41,620 nucleotides of DNA from Flavobacteriales bacterium (GCA_004213965.1 SGZI01000003.1:1-41620); one strand, 5' to 3'. Shown: positions 1 to 8,417, numbered from the stretch's first letter. Notes: generated by a model from the sequence alone, not told the origin. Numbers and translations are program-made.

Positions 1-1
1 T

Positions 2-175
2 GAATTGAAAAAATTAATTGAATTAAATGGCGGGAAAGTATCAAGTTCTATCTCAAAAAACACTTCATTTATATTGGCAGGAGAAAATATGGGGCCTAGC
101 AAAAAACAAAAAGCAGAGGAGCTAGGGGTTAAAATAATTTCAGAAGAAGACTTTGTTAAAATTATTTATTCATAG
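2..175 (+). CDS. ligA: NAD-dependent DNA ligase, C-terminal BRCT end (partial)
   Basis: Frame 2 is open from the window edge to a TAG at 173-175 and encodes 57 residues, too short for the ORF track. The fragment has the look of a BRCT domain: an early [12 protein letters not shown] segment, then [22 protein letters not shown] and a terminal [11 protein letters not shown]. This matches the conserved end of bacterial LigA (the T.LV.GE..GSK..KA..LG.....E..F pattern). LigA seals nicks during replication and repair, and the BRCT domain helps it clamp DNA. Other BRCT proteins are possible, but in bacteria this arrangement is nearly always LigA. The 5' part lies outside the window. Confidence 0.85.
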   Translation, partial: ELKKLIELNGGKVSSSISKNTSFILAGENMGPSKKQKAEELGVKIISEEDFVKIIYS

Positions 176-187
176 CTAATAATAAAA

Positions 188-220
188 AAAGCCTGAAAAT
201 TAAAATCTCCAGGCTTTCTT
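188..220. terminator. Bidirectional hairpin terminator between ligA and hmuY-like gene
   Basis: AAAGCCTG (188-195) pairs with CAGGCTTT (210-217) around a 14-base loop. An A-run sits on the left and a T-rich run on the right, so the hairpin can act as an intrinsic terminator for both converging transcripts. It is the only convergent junction in the window with such a structure. Confidence 0.8.
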
Positions 221-235
221 AATATTACGATATAA

Positions 236-865
236 TTAGAATGTAGTCTCGCCTGAATTAGGTTGATATACATAATTAAAAGTATAGTATCTGCTAGGAT
301 CTGTAAATGCATCTGGATTTTCAGGAGCACCTTGATAGTAGCTTAATATTTCAACTTTTGCATATTTGCCATCAGCAGTTTTAAAAACTAATATTTTCCC
401 CGCAGTTGGTGTAATTAAATATGTAGGTGGACCTGAATAAGTATACCACCCATTTCCACTTCCAGACATAATAGCATAACCACTACCACTGTCTTGGGTA
501 AATAAATTGACATCCACTTCAGTCACATCTGCCATAGTTCCTGTAACAATATATGCGCCTGCATCACCAGTTCTGTCTGGCTCATCTGTAGTCCCCATTG
601 ACATACCACCATTGATAATTATATCAGTAGCTCTGAAGGCAATATCCCAATCTGTTTCACTGTCTGTTTCCATTCCTAGATCAAAGTCAAATTTTGTGAA
701 TGCGCCAGATATTGGTTGTCCTTGACCACCTTCTTGAGGAGCATATATGTCTTCAACAGTGATTGAAACAACAGGTAATAAATCATCGCTATCGTTATCA
801 CAGGCTACAAAACTTGTCATAGCTAATGCAATTGTTAAAAATTTAATCGTTTTCATTGTTTTCAT
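236..865 (-). CDS. HmuY-like haem-binding lipoprotein
   Basis: The 209-residue protein has a lipoprotein signal peptide with lipobox TSFVAC (Cys22), followed by an Asp-rich tether. The segments FTKFDFDLG, TDWDIAFRATDIIINGG and GKILVFKTADGKYAKVEILSYY are typical of the HmuY family (PF14064), surface lipoproteins that capture haem and pass it to a TonB-dependent receptor. The gene lies 56 bases downstream of such a receptor on the same strand, as in hmuYR loci but with the order reversed. The mature protein contains no histidine at all, whereas Porphyromonas HmuY binds haem through two histidines. Met65, 88, 90, 111 and 133 are possible alternative ligands. The start at 865 (MKTMKT) could also be three codons later. 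Haem as the ligand is inference from family and neighbour. Confidence 0.8.
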   Translation of the reverse strand: MKTMKTIKFLTIALAMTSFVACDNDSDDLLPVVSITVEDIYAPQEGGQGQPISGAFTKFDFDLGMETDSETDWDIAFRATDIIINGGMSMGTTDEPDRTGDAGAYIVTGTMADVTEVDVNLFTQDSGSGYAIMSGSGNGWYTYSGPPTYLITPTAGKILVFKTADGKYAKVEILSYYQGAPENPDAFTDPSRYYTFNYVYQPNSGETTF

Positions 866-921
866 GTATTTTAAATTTATAAATGTTAAAAATTAAGGTT
901 ATTGATTTAAGAAACATTCTA

Positions 922-2994
922 TCATAATTGAATGTTAATTTTACTGTAATAAATTCTTCCGCTTATATTGCTAATATTATTTATATCCTTAAAATTGAAT
1001 ACATTGTTTATGCCAAAACCAATTTTAGAATAATTGTTAATCTCTTTATTTAATGCTAAATCAGCGATCACATATCCTTTAACAAAATCATCATAAACAT
1101 CTAAATAGGTATTATTATTTGTGTCATATAATCCATATTTACTTCTGTAGGTTAATCTTATGTTTCCGTTAAATTTAGACTCATAGTTTTCATAAAATAA
1201 TTTTATATAACCCATATGCCTAGATCTATTGTATAATCCGAAATAATCATTTTTCTTTAATTGAAATGCGGGAGAAACAGGAGTTTCTCTTGCATATACC
1301 TCTCCATCATTAAATGCTCTTAGGCCTTCCTTATCAAAGGCAAATAAAAGTTGATATCCTGCTGATAGCTTAAAGTTATTATTAGGTTTGTATGAGGAGT
1401 TTATTTCTAGTCCATAAGTAATAACTTCATTTATATTATAGTAGCTAAAAACATTTTGACCATTTATTTTATTTGCTATTACCCTAGTATCAATTAGGTT
1501 TTTGATGTTATTTAAAAATAAATTAAAATCTGACGATATTTCAGATGAAAATTTTACATCTGTGCCTATGTTTAGAGCAATTGATGACTCAGCCTGCAGT
1601 TTATTACTAAACTCACTTAGAGGTACAACAATATTCGCTATTTGACCTTGATCAACAAGTTGAGGAAGTACTTCTGAAACTGCATTATACCCTAATACAG
1701 TATAGCCAACAGTAGCATTATTAAAATTGAAGTATAGTTGTCTAAAATCAGGAGCTTTATATCCATACCCTAAAGATCCTTTTATAACTGCTTGGTCATT
1801 TATTTCATATCTGACAGCAGCTTTTGGACTAAATTGAGATTTATATTCACTATGACTATCATATCTACCTCCAATAATAAGATTTAATTTTTCTTTTGGC
1901 TTAAAATCATATTGTACAAATGCATAAGGAGATTTAAATTCTGGTCTGGTTGTAAAGTAAGTTCTTTCCAGTGTTTCATTATTATATCCCAGTCCAAAAA
2001 CATATGTATTGCTTACTTCTGTTTTATAAATTGACTTAAATTCTATGTGCATAAGATTATGATCATAAAAACTGGAACTGTAATTCTCGCCATCTGTTGT
2101 ATTTAAGTATTCGTTAGCATAATAATTAGTTTTGTATAATTCAATACTATTATTCCATTTGTCATTTGATCTTAAATTCCCAGTTAACGATAAATTCCAC
2201 TCTTTAATAGAACTCTCGCCAAGTAGTTCGGTGCTTGCTATATAATCTTGAATTTGATCAAAATATCTTCCATTTATAGCTATTGATAGTTTTTTAGAAA
2301 AATCAAAAGTAGCCTTTGAATTTATGGTGTAGTTTTTAAAAGGTTCAACTGTATTTAATTCATCATTTTCATCTAAATCATAACCATCACTTTTATAGGA
2401 GTTAGCAAATAGTGTAAAGCCAATTTTATTTTTTTTATAATTCATTAAAAAGTTGGTGTCATTTGTATTGTTTGATCCTGTATAGTAGCTTAGGTCACTT
2501 TCAAACCCTTCAGCTGGTCTCTTGGTAATTATATTAATTACTCCTCCTATAGCTTCACTTCCATAAAGGCTTGAAGATGCGCCTTTAACTATTTCTATTT
2601 GTTTTATATTTCCAGTGCTAAATCTATTAATATCTAGAGTACCTGCAGATCTTCCAATAATTGGCAGCCCATCAATTAAAATTAACGTGTACTGTGAATC
2701 TAATCCTTGTAACTGAATACCCTCACCACCACCAAAATCAGAAATTGTAATTAAACCTGCCTGTTCATTCAATATTTCTGGTAGTCTTGTAGAATTACTA
2801 TTTTCTATATCTTTTTGTGTAATAATAAGTGCAGGTAATGGGAGGGAAGATAGTTTTCTAATTGTTTTAGTCCCAGTTACAATAACCTCTTCGAGCTCAT
2901 TTTCAATTATAGAGTCGTTTTCTTGTTTTTCCTGACCATTAGAAGAAAAAACTATTAATAATGCAAAAATTAATACCTGACTTTTATTAAGCAT
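922..2994 (-). CDS. TonB-dependent outer-membrane receptor (HmuR-like, haem uptake)
   Basis: The 690-residue protein has a signal peptide (about 1-20) and a TonB box-like EEVIVTGT (35-42). The plug domain spans about 50-160 and contains LPEILNEQAG, LILIDGLPI, IEIVKGASSSLYGSEAIGGVINIITK. The rest forms a 22-strand-type barrel with alternating aromatic residues. GYGYKAPDFRQLY (410-421) corresponds to the YRAP-type motif of haem receptors such as HmuR. There is no N-terminal carboxypeptidase-like domain, so it is not a SusC-type glycan receptor. It is first in an operon with the HmuY-like lipoprotein. The role would be energised import of haem or a related iron compound across the outer membrane. 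A cobalamin receptor (BtuB-like) is the main alternative, but the HmuY partner argues for haem. Confidence 0.8.
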   Translation of the reverse strand: MLNKSQVLIFALLIVFSSNGQEKQENDSIIENELEEVIVTGTKTIRKLSSLPLPALIITQKDIENSNSTRLPEILNEQAGLITISDFGGGEGIQLQGLDSQYTLILIDGLPIIGRSAGTLDINRFSTGNIKQIEIVKGASSSLYGSEAIGGVINIITKRPAEGFESDLSYYTGSNNTNDTNFLMNYKKNKIGFTLFANSYKSDGYDLDENDELNTVEPFKNYTINSKATFDFSKKLSIAINGRYFDQIQDYIASTELLGESSIKEWNLSLTGNLRSNDKWNNSIELYKTNYYANEYLNTTDGENYSSSFYDHNLMHIEFKSIYKTEVSNTYVFGLGYNNETLERTYFTTRPEFKSPYAFVQYDFKPKEKLNLIIGGRYDSHSEYKSQFSPKAAVRYEINDQAVIKGSLGYGYKAPDFRQLYFNFNNATVGYTVLGYNAVSEVLPQLVDQGQIANIVVPLSEFSNKLQAESSIALNIGTDVKFSSEISSDFNLFLNNIKNLIDTRVIANKINGQNVFSYYNINEVITYGLEINSSYKPNNNFKLSAGYQLLFAFDKEGLRAFNDGEVYARETPVSPAFQLKKNDYFGLYNRSRHMGYIKLFYENYESKFNGNIRLTYRSKYGLYDTNNNTYLDVYDDFVKGYVIADLALNKEINNYSKIGFGINNVFNFKDINNISNISGRIYYSKINIQL

Positions 2995-3011
2995 TTCAAT
3001 ATTAATGGATG

Positions 3012-3019
3012 CAAATATA
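3012..3019 (-). promoter_or_regulatory. Candidate -7 box (TATATTTG) of the haem receptor operon
   Basis: CAAATATA on the + strand reads TATATTTG on the - strand and matches the Bacteroidetes TAnnTTTG consensus, 17 bases upstream of the receptor ATG. A clear TTG at -33 is missing; TTTAGAC lies in that area. Confidence 0.5.
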
Positions 3020-3025
3020 ATACTA

Positions 3026-3044
3026 ATTTAGAATAAGTCTAAAT
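3026..3044. promoter_or_regulatory. 19-bp inverted repeat, candidate repressor operator
   Basis: ATTTAGA-ATAAG-TCTAAAT is a perfect 7-5-7 palindrome. It covers the expected -33 region of the receptor promoter, a position suited to a metal- or haem-responsive repressor such as a Fur-family protein. The regulator is not identifiable from the sequence, and the AT-rich background makes chance possible. Confidence 0.4.
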
Positions 3045-3107
3045 AAAAAATAAAGTTTTTTATTGTATCTTATATTTAACATTTAATAAATAATAATCTT
3101 CATTAAA

Positions 3108-3332
3108 ATGAACACACAAGACATAATTAAAGTACGCGTACATGATGGAATAGTTGGATTTCTATATTTAGGTTCAATAGGATTAGCTGAGCAATTTGCG
3201 GTAAGTTGGATTTGGGTGGCAGTTGCTGTTGCATTTTTGCAAATAATTAGTCCAATTACCAAGTTTTGCCCAGTATATACAATTCTAAATAAATTTTATC
3301 CTGACTCAAAACCAATTCAAAATGGCAGCTAG
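3108..3332 (+). CDS. DUF2892 (YgaP-type) small inner-membrane protein
   Basis: The 74-residue protein has the DUF2892 layout: a short N-terminal segment (IIKVRVHDGIVG), two closely spaced membrane helices (about 17-30 and 33-50), then the signature CPVYTILNK near the C-terminus. The family occurs alone or fused to rhodanese domains (YgaP), and its function is unclear. The gene is divergent from the haem receptor across 113 bases. Its stop codon overlaps that of the convergent beta-barrel gene: CTAG at 3329-3332 gives TAG on both strands. The start is an ATG after an A-rich leader, with no clear -7 box. Confidence 0.75.
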   Translation: MNTQDIIKVRVHDGIVGFLYLGSIGLAEQFAVSWIWVAVAVAFLQIISPITKFCPVYTILNKFYPDSKPIQNGS

Positions 3333-4522
3333 AATGACCATTTTAATCTGGCATAATAACCATTAATTCTACTAATGGTATTATTAGCTTCTGGCCAAAT
3401 TGGAACCATTGGTTGATCAGAATCATTATTCATATAAAAAAATTGACCAATTACACTTGCATCTAAAGAGGAGCTAATATCATATTTGATATTTGGAGAG
3501 AAGAAAAAGAAATTAATTCCTTGTCCATATAAAAAAGTAAATGATGTATTTATTGCTGGAGTAATAAATGCAGAAGCCTGAATTAAATAGCTGTTCTTTG
3601 AAGGCATCAAGTTTTTTGGAGATAGCACATCTTGTGTTATTGCTCCTAATTCAAATTGTTGAGGATCTGAATATCCATTTGAATTGTAAAGATGAGAGCC
3701 TAATATATAAAGTCCATTTGTAAATGAATAATCAATTGAAGTAGACAGGCTAGTCGAATTATTTTCAGAAGATTCATCAGATATAAAATAAGTAATTTCA
3801 CCCTTGAATCCAGCATTTTTTATGTTTCCTGCCCATCCACCACCTAGAGCTATATCATTATAATAATCTGCTAGCAAAAACTGAAAATCATAGCCCATTT
3901 TGTTTATTTTATATAATGCCGCAATTACTGAGCTCTCTTCAATAGTAGATGGCTTATAAACAACATCTATACTAGATAAGTTATCACCTGAATATTGAAA
4001 ACGAACTACATCTGATCCAGGCCTTTCTATATAATCAAAATCAATAAAATTGTAAGCATTAAATAAGTCATTTGAATTCCATATAGTATTAATTCCCCAA
4101 TTTACTCTTTGACGGCCAATACTTATTTCAATTTTTTCTTTTTGATATTTTAACCACATTCTATCAATCATAGAATGTATTTTAAATTTAGAATTATTAA
4201 TATAATAATGTGACAAATCAAAATATCCATTATCATCGTTAAATTCTCCTTCATTAAATAATATTCTATTTCTTAATTCTAAGCCTATAGAAAAATTATC
4301 TTTTATATAACCTCTAATATTAAGTCTGTTATGGATTAGTTGGTTTTTTTGAAAATCTATTTCATTTGATCTTTCAAATTCTAGATATGACGGTAAATAG
4401 TTGATGTAACCTCCAAGGGTAAACTCTGTTTCTTTTTCTTGTGCCTTTAGTTGATTTAACCAAAGCATAATAAGAACCAGTAGAAAAAGACTACTTTTTA
4501 ATATCCTTAATAATTTTTCCAT
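3329..4522 (-). CDS. Outer-membrane beta-barrel protein, DUF1302/alginate-export-like
   Basis: The 397-residue protein has a signal peptide ending near LNQLKAQ (about 28). The rest is amphipathic strand sequence and ends in YYARLKWSF; the terminal Phe is the usual recognition mark for BAM-inserted barrels. IGRQRVNWGINTIWNSNDLFNAYNF and ERPGSDVVRFQYSG resemble the GRQ.VNWG...D..NP pattern of DUF1302/AlgE-like porins. It is the last gene of the LolA/FtsX/ATPase operon and overlaps the ATPase gene by 32 bases, so the two are translated together. A later Met at LMLWLNQ would leave too short a signal peptide, so the longer start is preferred. A role as the outer-membrane exit or acceptor for the cargo of the ABC system is inference from context. 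Confidence 0.7.
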   Translation of the reverse strand: MEKLLRILKSSLFLLVLIMLWLNQLKAQEKETEFTLGGYINYLPSYLEFERSNEIDFQKNQLIHNRLNIRGYIKDNFSIGLELRNRILFNEGEFNDDNGYFDLSHYYINNSKFKIHSMIDRMWLKYQKEKIEISIGRQRVNWGINTIWNSNDLFNAYNFIDFDYIERPGSDVVRFQYSGDNLSSIDVVYKPSTIEESSVIAALYKINKMGYDFQFLLADYYNDIALGGGWAGNIKNAGFKGEITYFISDESSENNSTSLSTSIDYSFTNGLYILGSHLYNSNGYSDPQQFELGAITQDVLSPKNLMPSKNSYLIQASAFITPAINTSFTFLYGQGINFFFFSPNIKYDISSSLDASVIGQFFYMNNDSDQPMVPIWPEANNTISRINGYYARLKWSF

Positions 4523-5168
4523 CTTCTAAAGTTACAACTCTTCTAGCTCTATCAATAACCCTTTGATCGTGAGTAGAGAATAAAAAGGTGATGTTTTCTT
4601 GTTTGTTTAGTCTAGACATAATATCAAGCAGTTTTGCGGTAGATTTTGAATCTAAATTAGCTGTTGGCTCATCTGCAAGTATAAATTTTGGTTTAGAAGC
4701 CAATGCTCTAGCAACTGCTACTCTTTGCTGTTGACCACCTGATAGTTCTGCTGGTCTTCTTTTAGACATATTTTCCATACCCACTTCATTTAGCAAGTCA
4801 ATTGATCTTTCATCCATTTCTTGCTTATTATATCCTTGCATTAACATCACCATTTCAATATTTTCCTTTGCTGTTAACACAGGGATTAGGTTATAAGCTT
4901 GAAAAACAAAGCCAATATTATTTAATCTGAATTTTATCATTTTATCAGAAGAATATGATGAGATTACTTCATCATCAATAATAACTTTACCACTAGTAGG
5001 AATATCTAGACCGCCAACACAATTAAGCAATGTAGTTTTTCCTGATCCAGAAGGACCTACAACAGCTGTAAATTCGCCATCAGAAATTTTTAAGTTTACA
5101 TTATCTACAGCCTTAACCTTTAAACTACCTTGTTTATAAGTCTTTTTTAATTTCTGTGTTTCTATCAT
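4491..5168 (-). CDS. ABC transporter ATPase, LolD/MacB type
   Basis: The 225-residue nucleotide-binding subunit is complete: Walker A GPSGSGKTT (38-46), Q-loop Gln90 (FVFQ), signature LSGGQQQR (142-149), Walker B FILADEPT (162-169) and H-loop STHD (His200). Length and sequence are typical of the LolD/MacB/FtsE group that powers type VII (mechanotransmission) ABC systems with FtsX permeases. Two such permeases lie directly upstream in the same operon, 10 bases away. It probably pairs with their heterodimer at the inner membrane and drives movement of a lipid or lipoprotein held by the periplasmic LolA-like protein. True LolD is possible, but the beta-barrel partner suggests a dedicated paralogue. 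Confidence 0.85.
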   Translation of the reverse strand: MIETQKLKKTYKQGSLKVKAVDNVNLKISDGEFTAVVGPSGSGKTTLLNCVGGLDIPTSGKVIIDDEVISSYSSDKMIKFRLNNIGFVFQAYNLIPVLTAKENIEMVMLMQGYNKQEMDERSIDLLNEVGMENMSKRRPAELSGGQQQRVAVARALASKPKFILADEPTANLDSKSTAKLLDIMSRLNKQENITFLFSTHDQRVIDRARRVVTLEDGKIIKDIKK

Positions 5169-5178
5169 AATTTAATGT

Positions 5179-6405
5179 TTAAATTGATTTTGTTGCTTCT
5201 ACTGGATTTATTTTAAGAGCTCTTATTGCAGGGAATATTGATGATATGGATGAAATCAATATTACTAGTAAACTCAAATTAAGATAATATTCAATTGGAA
5301 GCTTTAAATAGAGTATTGTTCCTACCCCAAAGTTTTCAAGACCAGAGCCTACAACACTTAAGTCTATACCGCTAACACTAAAATAATCCACAGTAAAATA
5401 TGTGATCATAAGACTAAATGGTATAGCAACTAAAGAAAGAAATACTGTTTCAAAACAAATCATTAAGAATATATAAATCTTTGTCATCCCTATAGACATA
5501 AGCATGCCTATTTCTTTTTTTCTTTCAAGAATTGCCATAAGCATAGTATTGATAATTCCAAATGATAAACCAGAAAGGACAATTAGCATAAATATGTATA
5601 AAAATGAACTTAACATCTTATTAGCATAAGCAAGCTCAACTGCGATTTCATCCCAAGATTTCACTTCAAGTGAATTGTCAATTTTCTGCAAATCAAACTT
5701 TAATGATTGAGTTGCATTTTCATCAGTTGTTAGAATAGGAATTTCATGATAGCTATTTAAATTAGGCATATTAGAAAAAATAGAATTATTTTTCACAAAA
5801 ACATTATAATCATCAAACATTCCATTCCCAGATTTAAAAATACCTTCAACTCTAAATAATAAAGATGTAATATCTCCATTTACATCTTGAAATGCTATAA
5901 CTACCTTAGATCGTAGTTTTAGATTTAATTTATTAGCTAATTTTTCACCTACAATCATTGTATTTAGCCTTTTAGATTCAAAATAATCACCCTCAATAAG
6001 TTTAGAATAGACATTAGTTACTTTAATTTCAGATTCAGGATCAATTCCTAAAACATTTACCCCGTAAGAGCCAGTCGAATTTGATAGCATACCATTTATT
6101 ACTGCTCTTTTAGAATAGGATTTTATTCTAGGATCTGTTTTTAATTTTTCCTCTAAATATTGAATATTAGAAATAGTATCACTTAAAGAATATTCTTTAG
6201 AATATTCTTTGTCATGAATTTGAATATCTGCTAGATAAGTGTTTATTGCTGTATCCATTCGTTGGGTGTTTAGAGTAATCATTAATGATGCAATGATTAA
6301 TCCCCCATATAGACCTAATACAATAGAAAGAATTACTACGAGACTCCTTTTTTTATTTCTCCAGATATTTCTCCAACCTATTTTTATTAGCGTAATTAGA
6401 TTCAT
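5179..6405 (-). CDS. FtsX/LolC-E-like ABC permease (second copy)
   Basis: The 408-residue permease opens with LIKIGWRNIWRNKKRSLVVILSIVLGLYGGLIIAS (cytoplasmic start plus TM1). A large periplasmic MacB-like domain spans about 45-265, and three C-terminal helices end in IFPAIRALKINPVEATKSI, the usual FtsX-family ending. LSIGMTKIYIFLMICFETVFLSL corresponds to the conserved G(M)....I......E segment that couples to the ATPase. Its start overlaps the stop of the first permease gene by four bases (ATGA). The two permeases share architecture and opening motif (A/GWRNIWRN.KR), so they probably arose by duplication and form a heterodimer like LolC/LolE. Confidence 0.85.
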   Translation of the reverse strand: MNLITLIKIGWRNIWRNKKRSLVVILSIVLGLYGGLIIASLMITLNTQRMDTAINTYLADIQIHDKEYSKEYSLSDTISNIQYLEEKLKTDPRIKSYSKRAVINGMLSNSTGSYGVNVLGIDPESEIKVTNVYSKLIEGDYFESKRLNTMIVGEKLANKLNLKLRSKVVIAFQDVNGDITSLLFRVEGIFKSGNGMFDDYNVFVKNNSIFSNMPNLNSYHEIPILTTDENATQSLKFDLQKIDNSLEVKSWDEIAVELAYANKMLSSFLYIFMLIVLSGLSFGIINTMLMAILERKKEIGMLMSIGMTKIYIFLMICFETVFLSLVAIPFSLMITYFTVDYFSVSGIDLSVVGSGLENFGVGTILYLKLPIEYYLNLSLLVILISSISSIFPAIRALKINPVEATKSI

Positions 6406-7625
6406 TCCTTCATAGCTTTTACAGGGTTTAAATACAAAATTCTAATGGCCGGATAAATTGAAATTAGAATAGAAATACAAAAAATAAAGAGTGCATGTGA
6501 CAAAGGTATATCCCAATTAGTCGAGAATGGAATTATTGGATCAAATCCAAATTCACCCATTGCTTCACCCAATCCTTCACCAAAATCATCCATATTGATT
6601 GGATTTTTATTAAAATAAATTGAAATAGGTCTAGTTGTTAATATGCCTATTATCACACCAATTGATGAGAGCATAATAGTTTCTAATAAAATTATCAGAT
6701 ATAATTTAACTTTACCCATTCCAATTGATAGTAGAACGCCAAATTCATACATTCTCTCCTCTGTCATCATGAGAACTGTACCAAACATTCCAAAGCATAC
6801 AATTACATATAATATAAAAGCCATTATTAATCCTCCTACATTATCTGCTGTAATCATTTGATCTAATTCAGGTAGAATTTCCTTCCATGTCATAACTTCG
6901 TAATCATTAGAAACAACATTTCTAATATCTTCTGCTATTTTTTTCTCATCATAATATTCTTTCTTGTCTATAATAAGGTGAGTTGAAATATTTTCTGATG
7001 ATATATATTCTTGCGCAGATTTTATATCCATAAAAATGGTCATCTCATTTAGTTTAGGATTATTCAAGTCAGCTATTCCATTAGCTACAAATTTTCCTGC
7101 GGCCATCATTCCTTGATAGCCTTGGCCAAAAAGAACTAAAGTATCTCCCATTTTGACATCAAAATATTCTGCTATTCCTTTACTTAAAATTATTTCATTA
7201 GAATTATCAAATGATGATGAGCCTTCTATTATTTTTTTCTCCCAATCTGACATTAGTTGCTCCTTTTTAACTTCAATGCCAGTAATTATTGAGCCTTTAG
7301 ATTTTTCTCCTTTTGAAACAAGAGAAAATGTCGTAAGTCGCTTGGCAATATTTTCAATACCATTAATAGAGTTAATTTCATTAAGCAGTTGTTCATCAAC
7401 TTCCATTGAATTGTTAACACTTTGCTTTTCCCAATATCCATCGGCATGAACTTGAACGTATCCAGAATAAGATTGTACTATGGTATTTATAATATTGTCA
7501 TAAAATCCAAGCTGCATGCTTCTCATTAATATTACAAGGAATAATGCTCCTGAAATAGAAAGGGTGCTTATTAGCGTTCTTTTATTGTTTCTCCAGATAT
7601 TTCGCCATGCAATTTTTAGAATCAT
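6402..7625 (-). CDS. FtsX/LolC-E-like ABC permease (first copy)
   Basis: The 407-residue permease begins MILKIAWRNIWRNNKRTLISTLSISGALFLVIL (TM1). A periplasmic domain spans about 40-265, and three C-terminal membrane segments finish with SIYPAIRILYLNPVKAMKE. A GEGLGEAMGEFGF insertion between TM3 and TM4 gives a Gly/Glu/Met-rich periplasmic loop absent from the second copy. Its start overlaps the LolA-like gene by four bases. It would form the inner-membrane channel with the second permease, energised by the downstream ATPase. Confidence 0.85.
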   Translation of the reverse strand: MILKIAWRNIWRNNKRTLISTLSISGALFLVILMRSMQLGFYDNIINTIVQSYSGYVQVHADGYWEKQSVNNSMEVDEQLLNEINSINGIENIAKRLTTFSLVSKGEKSKGSIITGIEVKKEQLMSDWEKKIIEGSSSFDNSNEIILSKGIAEYFDVKMGDTLVLFGQGYQGMMAAGKFVANGIADLNNPKLNEMTIFMDIKSAQEYISSENISTHLIIDKKEYYDEKKIAEDIRNVVSNDYEVMTWKEILPELDQMITADNVGGLIMAFILYVIVCFGMFGTVLMMTEERMYEFGVLLSIGMGKVKLYLIILLETIMLSSIGVIIGILTTRPISIYFNKNPINMDDFGEGLGEAMGEFGFDPIIPFSTNWDIPLSHALFIFCISILISIYPAIRILYLNPVKAMKE

Positions 7626-8365
7626 CTTAAATTTTTCATATAATTTGGCATGAAAAAACGTTTATTTATATAGAGATCAAATTTCCATACTAATCTCTCA
7701 ACAATTGTCTTGTTGCCTTCATTATCTAATGGAGTAAATTCAATAATAGAAGGTAATTTATTTCCATCAAAATTTTTAACTGCTTTTCCGTCCATAATAC
7801 TTACAAGCTCATCATATTCATCATAGAATTCTGTTTTTAATTGCATATAGTCTTTTACATCTATCCACATGACTAGTTTTCCCCATACTACAGGAGCATC
7901 TTCTTTAGGTATTAGTTCTATAATCCAGCAGTCTAAACCTTGAATTGATTCCCTTCCAATTATAGTGTTAGAATAGTCGTTTGTAATTGAGGATCTTTGA
8001 ACAAGATCATCATTTGTAAAATCAGTTCCCATCCAATTTTGCATCATCATTGACGGTGGAAGTTTTATTGTCCTTTCAATTGAAGGGATATAGTTCCATA
8101 CTTCATTTTCTCTTTTTAAAAAAACAGTTCCTTTTTCTTTTGCAGGAGAAAGTACAACTGAAGCAAAATAATCATTACCAACTGACCATCCTTTCATTCT
8201 CATTTCTTTACTCCATTTAGGTCTAATAATTTTTATCATCATTTCTTGATATGATGATTCTATTCCTGTTATTTTTTCTTCAGATTTAGTCAGAATTTCA
8301 CTTGCTTCTTGTGAGAATAATAAGAAGGAAGAGAACAAATAAATTATAAAAATTATTTTTCTCAT
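7622..8365 (-). CDS. LolA-like outer-membrane lipoprotein-sorting protein (PF17131 type)
   Basis: The 247-residue protein has a cleavable signal peptide (MRKIIFIIYLFSSFLLFSQ). The mature part fits the LolA_like family: KEKGTVFLKRENEVWNYIPS, RTIKLPPSMMMQNWMGTDFTNDDL and a following SSITNDYSNTIIGRE segment. LolA-fold proteins form an open barrel with a hydrophobic cavity that carries acyl chains through the periplasm. It is first in the operon with two FtsX permeases, an ATPase and an outer-membrane barrel, so it probably shuttles a lipidic cargo between them. The family differs from canonical LolA, and cargo identity cannot be read from the sequence. Confidence 0.8.
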   Translation of the reverse strand: MRKIIFIIYLFSSFLLFSQEASEILTKSEEKITGIESSYQEMMIKIIRPKWSKEMRMKGWSVGNDYFASVVLSPAKEKGTVFLKRENEVWNYIPSIERTIKLPPSMMMQNWMGTDFTNDDLVQRSSITNDYSNTIIGRESIQGLDCWIIELIPKEDAPVVWGKLVMWIDVKDYMQLKTEFYDEYDELVSIMDGKAVKNFDGNKLPSIIEFTPLDNEGNKTIVERLVWKFDLYINKRFFMPNYMKNLR

Positions 8366-8409
8366 ATACTTTTCTGTTATTAATGTGTATAATAGAATGA
8401 TTAGGTGTG

Positions 8410-8417
8410 CAAATTTA
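8410..8417 (-). promoter_or_regulatory. Candidate -7 box (TAAATTTG) of the LolA-like operon
   Basis: CAAATTTA on the + strand reads TAAATTTG on the - strand, 44 bases upstream of the LolA-like ATG. It matches TAnnTTTG, but no clear TTG lies 17-23 bases further upstream. Confidence 0.4.

Noticed and set aside
6643-7449. Two + strand ORFs (72 and 98 residues) inside the first permease gene
   Set aside because: Antisense shadows of a well-supported FtsX permease, with no motifs of their own.
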